Shown in pieces: positions 42,851 to 54,654 of a stretch of 64,000 nt of DNA. Numbering within the stretch: the stretch's first letter is position 1; the number at the start of each line of letters is the position of its first letter. Position numbers and translations under genes: made by a program. A model generated the notes under the pieces. It made no database searches, was not told the origin of the DNA, and worked only from the letters and a program-made list of their open reading frames with translations. The stretch comes from Isoetes taiwanensis (lineage: Eukaryota; Streptophyta; Lycopodiopsida; Isoetales; Isoetaceae), in contig JAJEKV010000076.1 in assembly GCA_021234155.1 (NCBI GenBank), forward strand, positions 1-64,000. The letters run 5' to 3'.

Positions 42851-45720
42851 GTGCATTTTCTTTATGTATGCAGCCGCCATGTCGCACATCCCGCCAAGAT
42901 TTCACTTTTTTCGAGACCCGGATTTTTATCTCAGGCTTTTCTTTGTGTTTATGCTCCGAAATTCATAATTAATGCATGGGGCAGGAAAAATCCTGGTTTT
43001 CAGCCAGCTGGCTTGCCAAGTGGCCCCGAGAGTACAGGAAAATCCCCGGTATTTTCGGATGAGTTTTAGACCCTCGATTTTTATTGGGATGGGCCGCTGG
43101 CCCCGACAAGGTTTAGACCACGTTTTCGATTTTGGGGCATGGAGGAGGCCCCGATTGGCGATCCGACTCCGGCCGTCCGAACGGCGAAATTACCTTAGGG
43201 GACAAGTTCCACGGCGAAGTTTTCCTGTGGGATCAATCACTTACCCCTCACTAGGAGGTATTCAAAGATCCACCTCCATGCCAATTGACTACAAGTGTGT
43301 AGTAAACCACCTACTTTGGCGCTTTCTTGGAGAGGGGTGGTCTTCTGCCCACCTAAACTTGGTCCCCTAGGTAATGGGGATGTTCCGGGTCCATTGGCGG
43401 AGCCAGCTCTCGGTTCCCGAGTGGGGGTCCAACCCGGCCCCTCTGGGCCTTGGACTAGCCTCATGAGAACAAGATACTTGGGGTTCACCCCGAGGCCCCC
43501 GGTAGAAGATTGAAGTGAGAATAGCAGCACTAGGACTGCTAGGTGGTATACATGTGACCACGGAGAAGCAAAGCTAGCTCCACTACCTAGTAGGACGCTA
43601 CTCACCCCAAGTGGTCTCCTAAGGGGGTTGGCTCCTAAGCCTCGCCTCATGCCTCTGCTTGTGCTTCTATTGCCGGTGCATTTTTTTTTTGCGTGTGCAG
43701 CAGCCATGCCGCACATCCCGCCAAGATTTCACCTTTTTCGAGACCCGAATTTTTATCCGTGCTTTTCTTTGTGTTTATGTCCGGAAATTCATAATTAATG
43801 CATGGGGCAGGGAAAAATCCTGGTTTTCAGCCAGCTGGCTTGTCAAGTGGCCCCGAGAGTATAGGAAAATCCCCCGGTATTTCCGGATGAGTTTTAGACC
43901 CCGATTTTGATTGGGATGGCCACCGCTGGCCTTGACATGGTTTAGACCACGTTTTCAATTTTGGGGCATGGAGGAGGCCCCTGATTGGTAATCCGACCGC
44001 CTCGTCAGTCCGAACGGCGAAATTACCCTAGGGGACAAGTTCCACGGCGAAGTTTTCCTGTGGGATCAATCACTTACCCCTCACTAGGAGGTATTCAAAG
44101 ATCCACCTCCATGCCAATTGACTACAAGTGTGTAGTAAAACCCACCTACTTTGGCGTTTCTTGAGAGGGGTGGTCTTCTGCCTACCTAAACTTGGTCCCC
44201 TAGGTAATGGGGATGTTCCGGGTCCATTGGTGGAGCCAGCCTCTGCTCCCGTGAGTGGGGGTCCAGCCGGCCCTAGCCCCCAGCCTTGGATTAGCCTCAA
44301 GAATAAGATACTTGGGGTTCACCCCGAGGCCCCCGGTAGAAGATTGAAGTGACAATAGGAGCACTAGGACTGCTAGGTGGTATACATGTGACCACGGAGA
44401 AGAAAAGCTAGCTCCACCGCCAAGAGGGACGTTAACCGACCCGGGTGGCCTCCGGAAAGGGGTTGGCTCGAAGCTCGCCTCATGCCTCGCTTGTGCTTCT
44501 ATTGTCGGTGCATTTTCTTATGCAGTGCAGGCCATGTTGCATATCCCGCCAAGATTTCACCTTTTTCGAGACCCGGATTTTTATCCTGTTTTTTTTTTGT
44601 GTTTATGTCTCGAAATTCATAATTAATGCATGGGGCGGGAAAAATCCTGATTTTCAGCCAGCTGGCTTGCCAAGTGGTCGCGAGCGCATGTGAAAATCCC
44701 CGTATTTTCTGGGCGAAGCTTTAGACCCTTGATTTTTTATTGGGATGGCCACCGCTATGGCCCGATGTGGTTTAGACCACGCCGATTTTGGGGCATGGAG
44801 GAGGCCCCGGATTGGCGATCCGACCTTCCACATCGCCCTGAACCGAAATTACCCTAGAGGACAAGTTCCACTACCGCTTTTGCTGTGGGATCAATCACTT
44901 ACCCCCACTAGGAGGTATTCAAAGATCCACCTCCATGCCAATTGACTACAAGTGTGTAGTAAAACCACCTACTTTGGCGCTTTTGGAGAGGGGGTGGTCT
45001 TCCGCCCGCCCATGAAACTTGGTCTCCTAGGTAATGGGGATGTTCCGGGTCCATTGGCAGAGCCAGCCTTAGTTCCCGAGTGGGGGTCCAGCCTCGGCCC
45101 CTCCCCCCCAGCCTTGACTAGCCTCATGAGAACAAGATACTTGGGGTCACCCCGAGGCCCCCGGTAGAAGATCGAAGTGAGAATAGCAAAGACTAGGACT
45201 GCTAGGTGGTATACATGTGACCACCTGAGAAGCAAAGCTAGCTCCACCGCCCAAGAGGGACGCTATCGACCCCGTGGCCTCCCAAGGGGGTTGGCTCGAA
45301 GCTCGCCTCATGCCTCTCGCTTGTGCTTCTATTGCCGCAGCATTTTTTTATATGGTGCAGGCCATGCCGCACATCCCGCCAAGATTTCACCTTTTTCGAG
45401 ACCCAATTTTTATCAGGCTTTTCTTTGTGTTTATGATCCCGAAATTCATGATTAATGCATGGGGCGGAAAAATCATGGTTTTCAGCCAGCTGGTTTGCCA
45501 AGTGGCCCCGAAAGCATACAGAAAATCCCTGTGATTTCCTGGGTGAGCTTTAGACCCTCGATTTTTGATTGGGATGGCCACCGCTATTCCGTTGTGGTTT
45601 AGACCACGTTTTTTATTTTGGGGCATGGAGGAGGCCCCTGATTGGCGATCCGACCTCTCCATGTCATCCGAATGCCTAAATTACCCTAGGGGACAAGTTC
45701 CACGCCCTCTTGATCGAGGA
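42851..45720 (+). repeat. 3.5 tandem units of about 830 bp
   Basis: Units start at about 42851, 43676, 44508 and 45337 (the last partial), each with CACATCCCGCCAAGATTTCAC, ATTCATAATTAATGCATGGGG and, in full units, GACTACAAGTGTGTAGTAAA and GGATGTTCCGGGTCCATTGG. Spacing is 825, 832 and 829 bases. Units differ by about 5-10% with many 1-3-base indels, so open frames (such as 43237-43716) do not persist from unit to unit. Not related to the 19-bp satellite. Origin unknown; GC content is higher than the surroundings. Confidence 0.9.
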
Positions 45721-46060
45721 GCATCCCCAGATAAATCCTACCAAACCCTAGGGTTTGGTAGGGTTTACATCTCGAAGCCAAGACGGAGACTAACACATCC
45801 AAAAACTTTGCATGGAGTTCTCTGTATGCTCGGGGACCATGCCCCGAGATGGGGTCAAATCCCCCTCAAGCAAAGATAAAGCCTGCACTCCCCTTCACCG
45901 GAAAGGGGCTTGTGAAGGGGAGTCTCCCAAAGGTATGTCAGACCGGGAAATTTGGCTCGCCTCCCCGCCATGAGGGTAATCCAAAGACGGGTATTCCACG
46001 CCGATCCTCGGGCCCTCCGGGTCATCTGAGCATCCCCTGCATCGTAAACCCTATCAAACC
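45721..46060. other. GC-rich unique interval with a palindrome
   Basis: CCTACCAAACCCTAGGGTTTGGTAGG at about 45737-45762 is a near-perfect inverted repeat. The rest has no recognised gene. Confidence 0.55.
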
Positions 46061-46260
46061 TAGGCTCCAACGCGCTCAAACGCGCCAAGGTGGCTCAAAC
46101 ATGCCACGTGGGCTCCAACATGCCACATAGGCTCCAACATGCCATGTGGGCTCCAACATGCCAAGGTGGCTCAAACATGCCACCTAGGCTCAAACATGCC
46201 AAGATGGCTCCCACATGCCAAGTTGGCACCTAGGCTCGTGCATGCCACCTAGGCATGTGT
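46061..46260 (+). repeat. 19-bp satellite, short middle block (forward)
   Basis: About ten units of the two 19-bp variants, beginning CCTAGGCTCCAACGCGCTC and ending GCCACCTAGGCATGTG. It separates the 830-bp units from the unique interval to the right. Confidence 0.85.
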
Positions 46261-47229
46261 GTTTAGCAAAGGTGCACCTAGCTATCCGAGAAAATCCATC
46301 ACATTTTGGCCTCCCAAACGTTTTGGATTTACCCTCCTCCCAAAGGTCGCAATTAGAAGTCAAGAACACATTTTGTAGTAGCAATTTTTTTGGAATGATT
46401 CGGGATCGCCAATAGATCCAAACTCAAGTTATTTCAGCTTGCCATGGCTCAAGATACATGTTTGAAAAGGTACACCAGTGTCCCAAGTGCAATCGACTGA
46501 CGCTTTGGCCTCCATAACGTAAACCCTACAATAACCCGGGCAAGGCATGTGGTTTACATTTTGGAGGCCATACCCCAGCCGCATTGGACCGTGATCTTGC
46601 ACAATGTCATGAGGTAGTGGGAGGGCGCTGACGCCTTTAAGATGGAGCCCTAAACCTTCCGTAAGCGCTCGACCCAAAATGTCCTCTCTCGAAGGTCCCC
46701 GACCACGGATGGGCAACTCTCCCACCCCGAACTATGATCCGACTCGCCAACTTAACTCAAACATCGACATTACCCAGAGACCAAGTTTCGTGGGCGTAAG
46801 ACCACCCCCGCCTCCAGAAGCCAAAGTAGCTCATGTCCAACACGCTCATAGTGAATTGGCCTTAGCGAAGGGTGCGCACACCGCCATGTAGAGGGTTCAT
46901 GCTTTTTGCTGCAAAAATGACCGCGGTAACTTGGTCCCTAGGGTAATTTCGATGTTTCTGGACGATATGGCTAAGTCAAATCTCCATTCCGAGCCTTTGT
47001 ATCGCCCAAACGACAAAGCACGTGGCTTTCTACATGGTCGATCGAGGACACTTTGGCGGTTTGATATGTTCTCTGACAGATCTTGAATTTTTTGATACTT
47101 GAAGAGTGGATTCAAAGGTCGGATGGGAACCGGGCTCCCGGAAGGGAGGCATTGGCATTTGCCCTCCTGAGGAGGAGCACTAGTAGGAAAGCCCCGCCTC
47201 CCCAGAACCTTTGTGATGTCCGCCTCCGG
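46261..47229. other. Unique GC-moderate interval inside the CACTA-like element
   Basis: No repeat and no recognised gene. Several overlapping open frames on both strands (for example 46429-46725 and 46897-47238 reverse) look noncoding. It could be captured host sequence, as CACTA elements often carry. Confidence 0.45.
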
Positions 47230-48474
47230 GTCCGCCACCTAGGCTCCAACGCGCCACCTAGGCTCCAACATCCACCTAGGCTCCAACATGCCACCTAGGC
47301 TCAAGTGTGCCAAGGTGGCTCAAATATGCCACCTAGGCTCCAACATGCCACGTAGGCTCCAACATGCCAACTAGGCTCCAACATGCCACGGGCTCCAACA
47401 TGCCACCTAGCATGCCACCTAGCCTCCAACATGCCACGTGAGCTCCAACATGCCACATAGGCTCCAACATGCCAAGTTGGCTCCAATGTGCCACCTAAGC
47501 TCAAGCATGCAAGGTGGCTCAAATATGCCACCTAGGCTCCAACATGCCACCAAGGCTTTAACATGCCAATAGGCTCCAACATGCCACCTAGGCTCCAACA
47601 TGCCTCGCGGAGCTCCAGCATGCCACCTAGGCTCCAACGTGCCACCTAGGTTCCAACATGCCAAGGTGGCTCCAACATGCCACCTAGGCTCAAGCTGCCA
47701 AGGTGGCTCAAACATGCCACCTAGGCTCTAACATGCCACGTAGGCTCCAACATGCCATCTAGGCTCCAACTTGCCAACCACGCCCAACATGCCACGTGGG
47801 CTCCAACATGCCACCTAGCATGCCACCAAGGCTCCAACATGCCACCAAGGCTTCAACATGCCACGAGGCTCCAACATGCCACCTAGGCTCCAACATGCCC
47901 GTGAGCTCCAGCATGCCACCTAGGCTCCAACGCGCCACCTAGGCTCCAACATGCCAAGGTGGCTCCAACATGCCACCTAGGCTCAAACATGCCACCTAGG
48001 CTCCAACATGCCATGTAGGCTCCAACATGCCAACCAGGCTCCAACATGCCACCCACGCCCGACATGCCAATGGGCTCCAACATGCCACCTAGCATGCCAC
48101 ATAGGCTCCAACATTGCCACCTAGGCTCCAACATGCCACCTTAGCTCCAACATGCCAAGTTGGCTCCAACGTGCCACCTAGGCTCCAACATGCCAAGGTG
48201 GCTCACAACATGCCACCTAGGGTCGAAATATGCCAAGTTGGCTCAAACATGCCACCTAGGCTCCAACATGCCACCTGGGCTCAACATGCCACCTAGACTC
48301 AAACATGCCAAGGTGGCTCAAACATGCCACCTAGGCCCAACATGACAAGGTGGTTCAAACATGCCACCTAAGCTTCAACATGCCACCTAGGCTCCAACAT
48401 GCCAAGGTTGGCTTCAACATGCCAAGTTGGCTTCAACATGCCACCTAGGCTCCAACATGCCATGTCACCACTTG
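47230..48474 (+). repeat. 19-bp satellite, right-hand forward block
   Basis: About 60 units, dominated by ACCTAGGCTCCAACATGCC with fewer AAGGTGGCTC units than the left arm, and with short deletions (GCCACCTAGCATGCC). Ends at AACATGCCATGTCACCACTTGGAG (about 48459-48477), the inverse of the boundary at 42616-42645. Confidence 0.88.
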
Positions 48475-49480
48475 GAGTGCCTAGGTGGCATGCCTGAGCC
48501 ACCTTGGCATGTTGAAGCCTAGGTGGCATGTTGGAGCCCGCGGGGGATGTTGGAGCCTAGGTGGCGGTGTAACATGTTGGAGCATGCGTGGCATGTTTGA
48601 GCCACCTTAGCATGTTGGAGCCCACATGGCATGTTGGAGACCACGTGGCATGTTTGAGCCACCTTGGCATGTTGGAGCCTAGGTGGCATGTTGGAGCCAA
48701 CTTGGCATGTTTGAACCACCTTCAGTGATGCCCGAGCCACCTTGGCATGTTGGAGCATAGGTGGCATGTTGGAGCCCAAGTGGCATGTTTAAAAGGTGGC
48801 ATGTTGGAGTCTAGGTGGCATGTTGGAGCCCATGTGGCATGTTTGAGACACCTTGGCATGTTTGAGCCTAGGTGGCATGTTTGAGCCAACGAGGTGGCAT
48901 GTTGGAGCCCATGTGGAATGTTTGAGCCACTTTGGCATGTTGGAGTCTAGGTGGCATGTTGGAGCCCACGTGGCATGTTTGAGACACCTTGGTATGCTTG
49001 AGCCTAGGTGGCATGTTTGAGCCACCTTGGCATGTTGGACCCTAGGTGGCATGTTTGAGCCACCTCGCCATGTTGGAGCCCAACATGGAATGTTTGAGCC
49101 AACTAAGTGGCATGTTGCAGCCCATGTGAGATGTTTGAGCCACCTTGGCATGTTGGAGCCTAGGTGGCATGTTTGAGCCACCTTGGAATGTTGGAGCCTA
49201 GGTGGCATGTTGGAGCCCAAGCGTGGCATTTTGAAGCCTAGGTGGCATGCTTGAGCCACCTTGGCATGTTTGACCCTATGTGGCATGTTGGAGCCTAGGT
49301 GGCATGTTTCAGCCACCTTGGCATGTGGAGCCTAGGTGGCATGGTAGAGCCCACATGGCATGCGCGCGAACCACCTTGGCATGTTGGAGCCCGCATGGCA
49401 TGTTAGATCCTCGTGATGGCATGTTAGAGCCCACATGACATGCCGGAGCCAAACGGTGGCATGAATCATGATGGATCCTA
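48475..49480 (-). repeat. 19-bp satellite, right arm (reverse orientation)
   Basis: From TGCCTAGGTGGCATGCC onward, units are the reverse complement (AGCCTAGGTGGCATGTTGG and GAGCCACCTTGGCATGTTT). About 50 units. With the left arm this forms kilobase-scale inverted arms. Reverse-strand open frames (48519-48779, 48789-49316) are repeat artefacts. Confidence 0.9.
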
Positions 49481-50690
49481 GGGGCACAACGTTTGAACCA
49501 TAAAATGAACATATGAATTAAACCATTAAAAAATATTTCATATAACCAAGATGGACAACTAAGATCTTGATCCCCATCCTATTATATTATTGGCCCTTAG
49601 AACGATCTACCGTGATTCACGATGATATCAACGGCCGTGATATTGATCCGGTCCTCTCCTTTCATTGGCTCTAGCAGCCTGGGATAATCCGAGGGATTAA
49701 TGGCCCTCTGATTTTTCATTTCCCTCCATTATGGCGATGGTGGGGCTTCTTTGCGCTCGTATTTTTCATTCCCTCCCTTAGCTATGACGATGCCTGAGCT
49801 CCTTCCGTTATGGCTTGCGTGCCTTCCATTATGGTTCCGGTTATGGTTTGTTATGGTGAGGAGGAGCAGAGGTTATGATCCCGGCCGCCGTAGCAAAGAT
49901 CTCGCCGATCCGCATTTTTCTCAGAAGTGATCTTTCTTTCAAAGATCTTTCGCCAAATCCATAGCAAAGATCTCGCCAGATCCCAAGATCGCTCAGAAGC
50001 AGATCTTTTTTCAAGATCTTTCGGCCAGATCCGAGCAAAGATCTCGGCCGATCCGTAGTAGGCGCTTTTGTAGGTTACATGCAAAGCAAGGGAGAAATAA
50101 TCAGTCCGCTTTTGTTTGAACTCTATTTGTCGCTTTTACTTCTGGTGAAATGAAAGTCGCTATTTTGTTTCTCGATTTTCTTTTTCTTCATATTTTGCTT
50201 TCCCAGATTTTCTCCTTTAGGGACCGTTCTATTATCAGCGGAGTTAGGGTTTCGAAGCGGCTAGGCGCAGCTGATTAGCCTGCAAAGAACACATGAGGTC
50301 CACTCAAGCTTTTCATCTTCTTTGATTTTTTTTCCAGATAAATCACAGCATGACTCATTTCTTTGATTTTCCTTCAGATAGGAATTGCTGCTGGTGCTCG
50401 TGTTTTTGCCTTGACTTGATGATATGCTGCTTTCCTACCAAAGCAGTAGTTTTTCTCCCTTCAAAACCTTCACTATTTGTACATGCATCTTATTTCCAGT
50501 TTATGGCATCTTATTTTGTTGATACAGCAGTTAAGCTATGATATGATTAATGGAAATAAAATCATTCATTTCTTCAACTTCAGTTGTACAGTTTATGGTT
50601 TATTGTCTAAATTTTGTGTGTTCATCTTTTCCATCCAATCTCATGGTTGTAATGACACATTTATTTGCTGACAATGATCTATCAATCAAA
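49481..50690. other. Possible captured gene leader; 85-bp tandem repeat
   Basis: TCCCTCCATTATGGCGATGG and related words repeat near 49720-49850. Between 49880 and 50055 two units of about 80 bp repeat AGCAAAGATCTCG(G)CCGATCC and CTCAGAAG..GATCTTT. The following T/C-rich stretch with AGTTAGGGTTTCGAAGCGG (about 50243) resembles a plant 5' leader or first intron. No coding frame is convincing. Confidence 0.35.
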
Positions 50691-51480
50691 AGATAAAACA
50701 AAAGATAAAATAAAATAACTTTGATAGGGAAGCACTTACAATTAATGATTCAAACCAAACGACAATAAATTACAATGCCAAACGACAATAAACTACAATA
50801 TGATCCTATTGTTTTTTAATTGTGGTATATATTAGTTTTTTATTTGAATGTATGCCACGTGCCAATATATGATTAGTTAGAAGTTATATTAGAAACAACA
50901 CCTTGTTTTTTCTATATGTGCTAATAATGTTTTTATTTGAAAAAGTAAGCCACGTGTCGATACTTGATTAGTTAAAATACCATTTTATTATTTATAAAAT
51001 ATGCCACGCGTCAATATTTCATTAGTTAAAGGCAATTGAAAACAACACCTTGTTTTTTCTATATGTTATTATAATAATTTTTTACATGTCCGTAATTTAG
51101 AAAAACAATACTTAATAGCATAAAAAACAACATCAAGATTTCAAAAACACACGTGGTACTTTGTTAAATAACATGTAACTATTTTTAAAAACAATCTTAC
51201 TTTCATGTTGTAATTTAGCTTTCCACATATGGTAATATGAAGACCTACATATGTAATTTTGAAGATAAACAACGATGGTTCTATTAAAAACAAAAAATGA
51301 ATGAAAAAAAAAAAAAACACACGTTGATAAAAAATCACAAAAACCATGTCAATTTTTTCTACGCTGTGGATTTTTCTCGCCAAAAACACTTTGTCTCTTT
51401 GTGCAAATCCGGATAAACAGGCCACGTGGACTTTTGGGGCCATTTTGGTGTTGTTTTTGGCATAAAACAACACTTCCGTA
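50691..51480. repeat. Right subterminal repeats of the CACTA-like element
   Basis: Three diverged copies of a block with GCCACGTGCCAATATATGATTAGTTA (about 50860, 50950 and 51003) followed by AACAACACCTTGTTTTTTCTATATG in two of them. AACGACAATAAA(T/C)TACAAT is doubled at 50759 and 50781. They differ from the left subterminal repeats. Confidence 0.65.
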
Positions 51481-51525
51481 CAACTAAAAAACAACTGTGG
51501 ACCAAAATTCGGGGTCAGTGTGGAC

Positions 51526-52287
51526 TTTCTAGGAAGCTTTCTCTGTCTTAATTGCCTTCAAAGGCCTGTAACTTGCACTAGAGGGGTCGGATGAAGATGG
51601 GGCACATGCCTTGTATTCTTCTCGTCGAGAGCTTTTCAACGACCAGTACTTTGGCACCGTTCATGTGTGTATCTTAGCATTAGGTTTCACTTTGCATTAA
51701 CAATTACATACATCTTAGAAGTAAATAGCTAAACCTTTGTAATAATTCTAAACCTTGCTAATTGTGCATTGTGTAGATAATAATGTGTACCATAAAAGTG
51801 GTAGCAATGTAGATTATTATTGCATATAAATTGGAAAATATATTTATTAGGTTATGCCTTACACTATACCATAAAATGGCCACACTAACATAATCTATAG
51901 AATGGTCATTGTAACTCACTAAGCATTTTAACCAATGTTAACATGAATTCTCTAGATGTTAGTTGTGGGGTTAGTTGTTTTGCAATCCTTGATGCTTATT
52001 TGTTGTTGCATTTGCTCAACAATGTGATGCAAACGCATGCGTGATTGTAAAATTTCCAATAATGTCCTTAAAACAATGTAGAGACGCTTAGAGGTATCCA
52101 TAATGTTCCTCTGGAGCAAACGATGATGATTTACCATTCTAAATGAAAAATATCTTGTATACATCAAGTATGTTTCTATATAGCAACATAAATAGACGCC
52201 CTTACATCCTTGAAGACAATTGTCGATGCTTTATTATTTTAATTATCTTGTACACATAAGAACAGGTATAAATGTCCTTACATTCTC
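51526..52287. other. Non-coding, unit B counterpart of 5442-6172
   Basis: Continues unit A sequence after the CACTA-like insertion, with one extra 33-bp piece near 51833-51862 (GAAAATATATTTATTAGGTTATGCC). No gene recognised. Confidence 0.6.
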
Positions 52288-52761
52288 ATGACTATCAACC
52301 ACGTGAGACAACTCATCCCGAAGGTGGTTGTAAACGATTTCAAAGTGGCATTTGTAATGGCTATGGACATAAAATCACTACATACAGCTAAAAGAACCCA
52401 TCTTGCTACAAAACGTAAATATCATCTAGAGAACAATGTGCTACATATAGAAAGTTTTCAAGGTTCAGCGGAAGATCTGAGTATGGGCTGCTTGCAAAAT
52501 AGGGCGCCTATGAGTTCCTTGTCGATGCACTCTGTGCTCTTCTTTTGTAATCCTCAACGTCTTCAACAGCCCGATAAACAGATTAGAAGCATACTCTGTT
52601 TTGCACCAAATGTAACCATCCATATTTCTTTCTATAATTCATGCTTCGACGTCTTCTTCTGGACCAAAATCTTAGATGCTCATATCAACACATTTTATGC
52701 CTATAAAAGGCTTATAAATCGAAAGTTAAAACACGGGTGGAACAAAAATACGTGCAAATAG
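52288..52761 (+). other. 157-codon forward frame, uninterrupted version of the one split in unit A
   Basis: Begins MTINHVRQLIPKVVVNDFKV and ends with KHGWNKNTCK. In unit A the hAT-like element sits after codon 17. No domain is recognised. The reverse strand of the same stretch is also fairly open, so coding status is weak. It spans the empty hAT site AAACGATT (about 52332-52339). Confidence 0.2.
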
Positions 52762-53004
52762 TTCAAGGCCATGCTTTCTATGGAAAAAAAAAGAGCTTAA
52801 GATGTTGTTAGTGGCTATGTTAGAACCGATAGTGTTCATCTCTCGGTGTTTCAAAGTGGAAAGGTCACATACATTAACTTTCTTCCATATCGTGCCATGG
52901 CTATCTTTTAGTCCAATTTTTGTACTAATATTTGGAATCTATCCAAATGCAACTCCCAATGTACCCCAGTAGTAATCCTAACAATAAATGATTCTCCCAT
53001 CAGA
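52762..53004. other. No gene recognised (unit B)
   Basis: Matches 7325-7570 in unit A. Confidence 0.4.
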
Positions 53005-53635
53005 ATTTGTTGGCATGCCCACTCCAGCTTGGACATGTTCCGATGATCCAATCAGTCCTTTAGATTGTTCAATCTCTCGTAATAGTGCTCCTACTACCGT
53101 GATCATCTTCTAGCTCCTTGTCCATCCCCCGCGAATTGAAGAGTCGCAGATTTAATCCTTGAAATATACTCCTCTCTCGAGGCCCAATCTTTCAACTTCG
53201 TGGTGAAGATTACGAGTACAAATTTGCTGCCGAGAGAAGTGTCTCTTCCTAGATCTTTGACAATTGCTTCTTTGGCATAGCTAGTCGCTTTCACTTTTGT
53301 GCTATCATAGTATCATCTAGATAGCGCATCATTCGATTGCCTTCCAATCTCGTTGGAGCCATTTCAAGAGAGCTTGTCTCTCTGCATCATTCCCTTATTT
53401 GCCTTCAGTTGATGTTTCATCTTTAACCACTTGGGCTGCATTTGCCTTCGGAGCTGATAGCACTGGTCTTGGCTCATCTCCGGAAACCACATGCCAGAGT
53501 CCCTTCTCTATCAATTTGCCTCGCACCTTTATAAACCAATAAAAGGCATTAGCATGCGTTAGTATTTCAATTCTTCCCATCTCGCGCTTAGGGATCAACA
53601 ATCCAACGCCAGAGGATTGACCAGTTCTGATACCA
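53005..53635 (-). pseudogene. Copia-type gag fragment and primer site (unit B)
   Basis: The reverse-strand N-terminal part is open at 53395-53601: HANAFYWFIKVRGKLIEKGL, then WHVVSGDEPRPV. The downstream part at 53103-53294 includes SYAKEAIVKDL and TTKLKDWASREEYISRIKSA. Together with unit A's 7578-7868 they cover one gag of about 190 residues. The reverse-strand primer site TGGTATCAGAAC is at about 53624-53635. Breaks between parts match CAG/CTG discordances. Confidence 0.6.
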
Positions 53636-53825
53636 TATTAGAGACTGGGAAGAAATACCATCCAAAAAGGCATTGATCTATTGAAGGAACTCCCCTTTAT
53701 AAATCTTAGGAGGTGTATCACTTATGGACCTCACCGCACTGCTTGATTAATGGAACAGCTAAAGCAAGCTCCTTAACTTTTGGAATTTTAGAAATAGCTA
53801 ACTCTATTTTGACTGAACTCTAACA
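53636..53825 (-). mobile_element. 190-bp Copia-type LTR (unit B)
   Basis: Same limits and termini (TGTTAGAG...CTCTAATA on the reverse strand) as 8208-8397. Two base changes include TATAAAT where A has TATACAT at the TATA box region. Confidence 0.6.
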
Positions 53826-54654
53826 ACCAGACGTCACATGACTAAAAGTCATATTTGTTACAATATCAGAGTTCCAATAAATAAAACTGTGGAATTAGCT
53901 CATCATAAAGAAATACTTAGAGCCCGTATACACTATTCCTGCTTATATACTGAAGTTTTTGTTATGCACATGATTCAGATTTAACAAATGACCAATTCCT
54001 CAAGAAACTCGCCGCAAAGCTTTGCAATATCTTCTAGTCCATGTTCTTTTTCTGCATATTTTAGCTTATTATTTTTGCTTGATTTCCTTATCAACATAAA
54101 GCTTACCATCAGACTGTTATCATTTTCGTTTTTACCTAAGCATATAAAAGTGTCTACCTCACAAGTTATGCAATTGATTTCTTGTTAATGTTGGACGGAT
54201 ATGGCGGATTCAAAATATTTATCAGATATGAGAAAGTATTCCAAGGTAAAGAGAATGGAATAAAGCAAGTGGACTATATGGAAAGGTTCGATTTCTACAT
54301 GATGAAAAAATGAGACCTCTTTTATGAAAGGTGGAATTGAAGGTATGTGTCTGCGAGACAAACTTGCGTATTCTTTTTTATCTTTTAGTGTGGCCTACAA
54401 TGAATGGATTACGAACGCTTATGTTCAATATCAGAATTCCACCGCCCATTTCTCTCACAGTCCAGAAAATATTCTTTAGCATGAATAGAGACATGTACTT
54501 TGCCTGCATCCTTCATGTTGGATTGTTTTCATGAAGAAAACAATTGATTAACTGATAAATAGAAGTTAGGTTTTAAAGCACATGATTTCTTACTATATTA
54601 GTAAGATTAAGGCACTCTAGGTCCTTCTTTCTCCTGCTACCTCATTAGTAAGAC
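53826..54654. other. No gene recognised (unit B)
   Basis: Matches 8398-9249 in unit A, with several small deletions (for example GTAA at about 54115 and bases near 54350-54360). Nothing recognisable. Confidence 0.45.

Larger units (their letters stand above)
40280..51525. mobile_element. CACTA-like DNA element, 11.24 kb (40283-51522), unit B only
   Basis: The left end CACACTCACCCCGG...TTTGGTCCACTGTTG is matched by the inverted right end CACACTGACCCCGA...TTTGGTCCACAGTTG, an imperfect terminal inverted repeat of about 30 bp. GAC at 40280-40282 and 51523-51525 is a 3-bp target duplication, with a single GAC at 5439-5441 in unit A. A 3-bp duplication and CAC...GTG ends fit the CACTA (En/Spm) superfamily, though the start is CACAC and not CACTA. 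No transposase is encoded. Contents: subterminal repeats, 19-bp satellite arms, 830-bp tandem units, gene-like leader sequence. PIF/Harbinger also makes 3-bp duplications but prefers TWA targets. Confidence 0.8.

Noticed and set aside
41055-49480. CRISPR-like appearance of regularly spaced short repeats
   Set aside because: Units are contiguous with no unique spacers, in a plant nuclear transposon context, and no cas genes are present.
40283-51522. MULE or PIF/Harbinger assignment of the 11.24-kb element
   Set aside because: Target duplication is 3 bp GAC, not 9 bp or TWA; ends are CAC...GTG, so CACTA-like fits best, although the superfamily is not proven without a transposase.
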